64,000 nucleotides of DNA. It comes from Mya arenaria. Taxonomy: Eukaryota; Mollusca; Bivalvia; Myida; Myidae. Position 1 is the first letter of the stretch, and each line of letters begins with the position of its first letter. Both the position numbers and the translations under genes were made by a program. Shown one piece after another: positions 61,839 through 64,000 of the stretch. The notes beneath the pieces are model-generated. The model did no database searches, was not told the origin of the DNA, and worked only from the letters and a program-made list of their open reading frames with translations. The stretch lies in NCBI RefSeq assembly GCF_026914265.1, contig NC_069131.1, forward strand, positions 4,375,501 through 4,439,500, given 5' to 3'.

Positions 61839-62500
61839 CTAACATATAGATATAAGAGGTTGAAGCCCTACTAGGTCGAGTAAGAGAACCAGTTAACTGT
61901 TTTGTCGGTGAAAGTTTTACATGTATGCGTGTATTTTGTGAACAATTTATAAAGCGTCGAGTCAATATGTAAGACATGTAAACATGGGTGTTGTATGTCA
62001 TACAAGCTACAATTCTTGCCCAACACAATTAACTTCCTGTGAATAAAAATAAAAATAAAACATTTTCGTTCTTAAATTCTTTGACTCCTGTTGTATTTCT
62101 TAATAATCAAACCAAAATTTGTGCGTAAATAATCTTCTTTAAAATTTGCAAAGGAAACAGATAATTATTGCACTTATGACTTTTGAGTAATTAATTACTC
62201 AAGCAAATATAGTGCTCTTAGACAAATCCTTTCCAGACACCTAAATCAATATAATCTTTGAGATAATATGATCATAACATAGTAAAACACTTTTGAACCA
62301 TGCTAGGATGTAAAGTGGTTAATTAGGTTGAGTAAATAAATAAGTGAATATTTGAGTAATTTATCGAGTAATCACTTAGGTTTTTTCGAGAAACTCGGAC
62401 AAAGACTTATTAGTCAACGGTTATGGTATGTACGACATCAAGAGGAAAGTTTAAGTCGAGTATTCTATAGACACAGGTGAAAAGAGAGATGGCTCTAACG
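61839..62500. other. Spacer with no recognised feature
   Basis: AT-rich sequence leading into the terminal tandem array; nothing else was seen. Confidence 0.5.
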
Positions 62501-62504
62501 ATAT

Positions 62505-64000
62505 TACACTTACACTTCACTAGGTCCTTCTTGTATAAACTGACACTTCACTAGGTCCTATTTGTATAAACTGACACTTTACTAGGTTCTTCTCGTATAA
62601 ATTAACACTATACTGGGTCATACTTGTATAAACTGACACTTTACTAGGACCTACTTGTATAAACTAACACTTCACTAGGTCCTACTTGTATAAACTAACA
62701 CTTCACTAGGACCTACTGGTATAAACCGACACTTCACTAGGTCTACCTTGTATAAACTGACACTTCACTAACCCCTACTTGTATAAACTGACACTTCACT
62801 AGGTCTTCCTTGTATAAGCTAACACTTCACTAGGTCCTACTTGTATAAACTAAAACTTCACTAGGACCTACTTGTATAAACTAACACTTAACTAGGTCCT
62901 ACTAGTATAAACTAACACTTCACTAGGACCTACTGGTATAAACTGACACTTCACTAGGTCTACCCGTTTATAAACTGACACTTCATTAACCCCTACTTGT
63001 ATAAACTGACACTTCACTAAGTCTTCCTTGTATAAGCTAACACTTCACTAGGTCCTACTTGTATAAACTAACACTTCACTAGGACCTACTTGTATTAACT
63101 GAAACTAAACTAGGTCCTACTTGTATTAACTAACATTTCACAAGGACGTACTTGGATAAACTGACACTTCACTAGGTCTTTCTTGTATAAACTAGCACTT
63201 AACTAGGTCCTACTTGTATAAACTAACACTTCACTAGGGCCTACTTGTATAAACTAACACTTCACTAGGACCTTCTTGTATAATCTGACACTTAACTAGG
63301 TCCTACTTGGATAAACTGACACTTCACTAGGTCTTCTTTGTATAAACTAACACTTAACTAGGTCCTACTTGTATAAACTAACACTTCACTAGGGCCTACT
63401 TGTATAATCTAACACTTCACTAGGACCTGCTTGTATATACTGACACTTTACTAGGTCTTCCATGTATAAACTGACATTTCACTAGGTCTTCCTTGTATAA
63501 ACTAACACTTCACTAGAGTATACCTGTATAAACTGACACTTCACTAGGTCCTTCTTGTATAAACTGACACTTCACTAGGTCTTCTATGTATAAACTGACA
63601 ATTCACTAGGTCTTCCTTGTATTATCTAACACCTCACTAGGTTTTACTTGTATAAACTGACACTTCACTAGGTCCTTCTTGTATAAACTGACACTTCACT
63701 AGATCTTCCTTGTATTAACTAAAACATCACTAGGACCTACTTGAATAAACGGACACTTCACTAGGTCCTAATTGTATAAACTAACACTTCACTAGGTCTT
63801 CCTGGTAAAAACTAACACTTCACTAGGACCTACTTGAATAAACGGACACTTCACTAGGTCCTGCTTGTATAAACTTACACTTAGCTAGATCCTACTGGTA
63901 TAAACTAACGATCTACTAGGATCTACCTGTACAAACTAACGCTTAACTAGGACCTACCTGCATAAACTAACACTTCACTAGGACCTACTGGAATAAACTA
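62505..64000. repeat. 31-bp tandem array, about 48 copies, running off the window end
   Basis: The unit is TGACACTTCACTAGGTCCTA plus CTTGTATAAAC, with AACAC/GACAC, GGACC/GGTCC and CTTCCTT variants. Copies are moderately diverged and the array continues past base 64000. Confidence 0.96.

Overview
The window is animal nuclear DNA, most likely from a bivalve mollusc. The reasons are split genes with GT/AG introns, a vertebrate-like TTC38 orthologue, an intronless TRIM-like gene of the kind bivalves carry in large numbers, and dispersed repeats typical of clam and mussel genomes (GACCTTGACC-rich blocks, and blocks ending GGGGGCATAAAA). The species cannot be fixed from the sequence alone.

Three protein genes are well supported. 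(1) 453-14128, minus strand: ten coding exons of TTC38, from the start codon to about three quarters of the protein; the 3' exons lie beyond base 1. (2) 16178-17809, plus strand: a single-exon 543-residue B-box/coiled-coil/NHL-like (TRIM-type) protein. (3) 21258-36543, minus strand: a complete eleven-exon type-B carboxylesterase/cholinesterase-family gene (641 codons) with signal peptide, catalytic triad and a C-terminal membrane anchor; every exon joins in frame. One clear tRNA gene, tRNA-Ala(CGC), lies at 3158-3229 inside a TTC38 intron on the opposite strand.

About 20 kb, close to a third of the window, is tandem repeats: units of 41/25 and 42 bp (3.4-7.3 kb), 27 bp (7.9-8.1 kb), 140 bp (8.7-9.1 kb), 79 bp (19.0-20.2 kb), 40 bp (22.2-23.1 kb), 51/52 bp (25.6-31.2 kb), 68 bp (37.2-41.4 kb and, inverted, 49.5-51.1 kb), 33 bp (43.4-44.4 kb) and 31 bp (62.5 kb to the window end). 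Many long open frames in these arrays are repeat artefacts. The five arrays inside genes sit within about 60 bp of splice sites. One is a duplicated exon end, and another (51/52 bp) looks derived from the adjacent esterase exon.

The right half (36.6-64 kb) has no confident gene. It holds two inverted 68-bp arrays whose outer ends carry inverted copies of the esterase upstream region, a 3.2-kb element at 52707-55887 with about 445-bp terminal inverted repeats beginning CACGGTG and a 5-bp candidate target duplication, several MITE-like elements, hairpins and tRNA-derived fragments. The 52.7-55.9 kb element is the best candidate for something undescribed: its ends resemble Transib/RAG-like (RSS heptamer-like) termini and it encloses a decayed C2H2 zinc-finger sequence.
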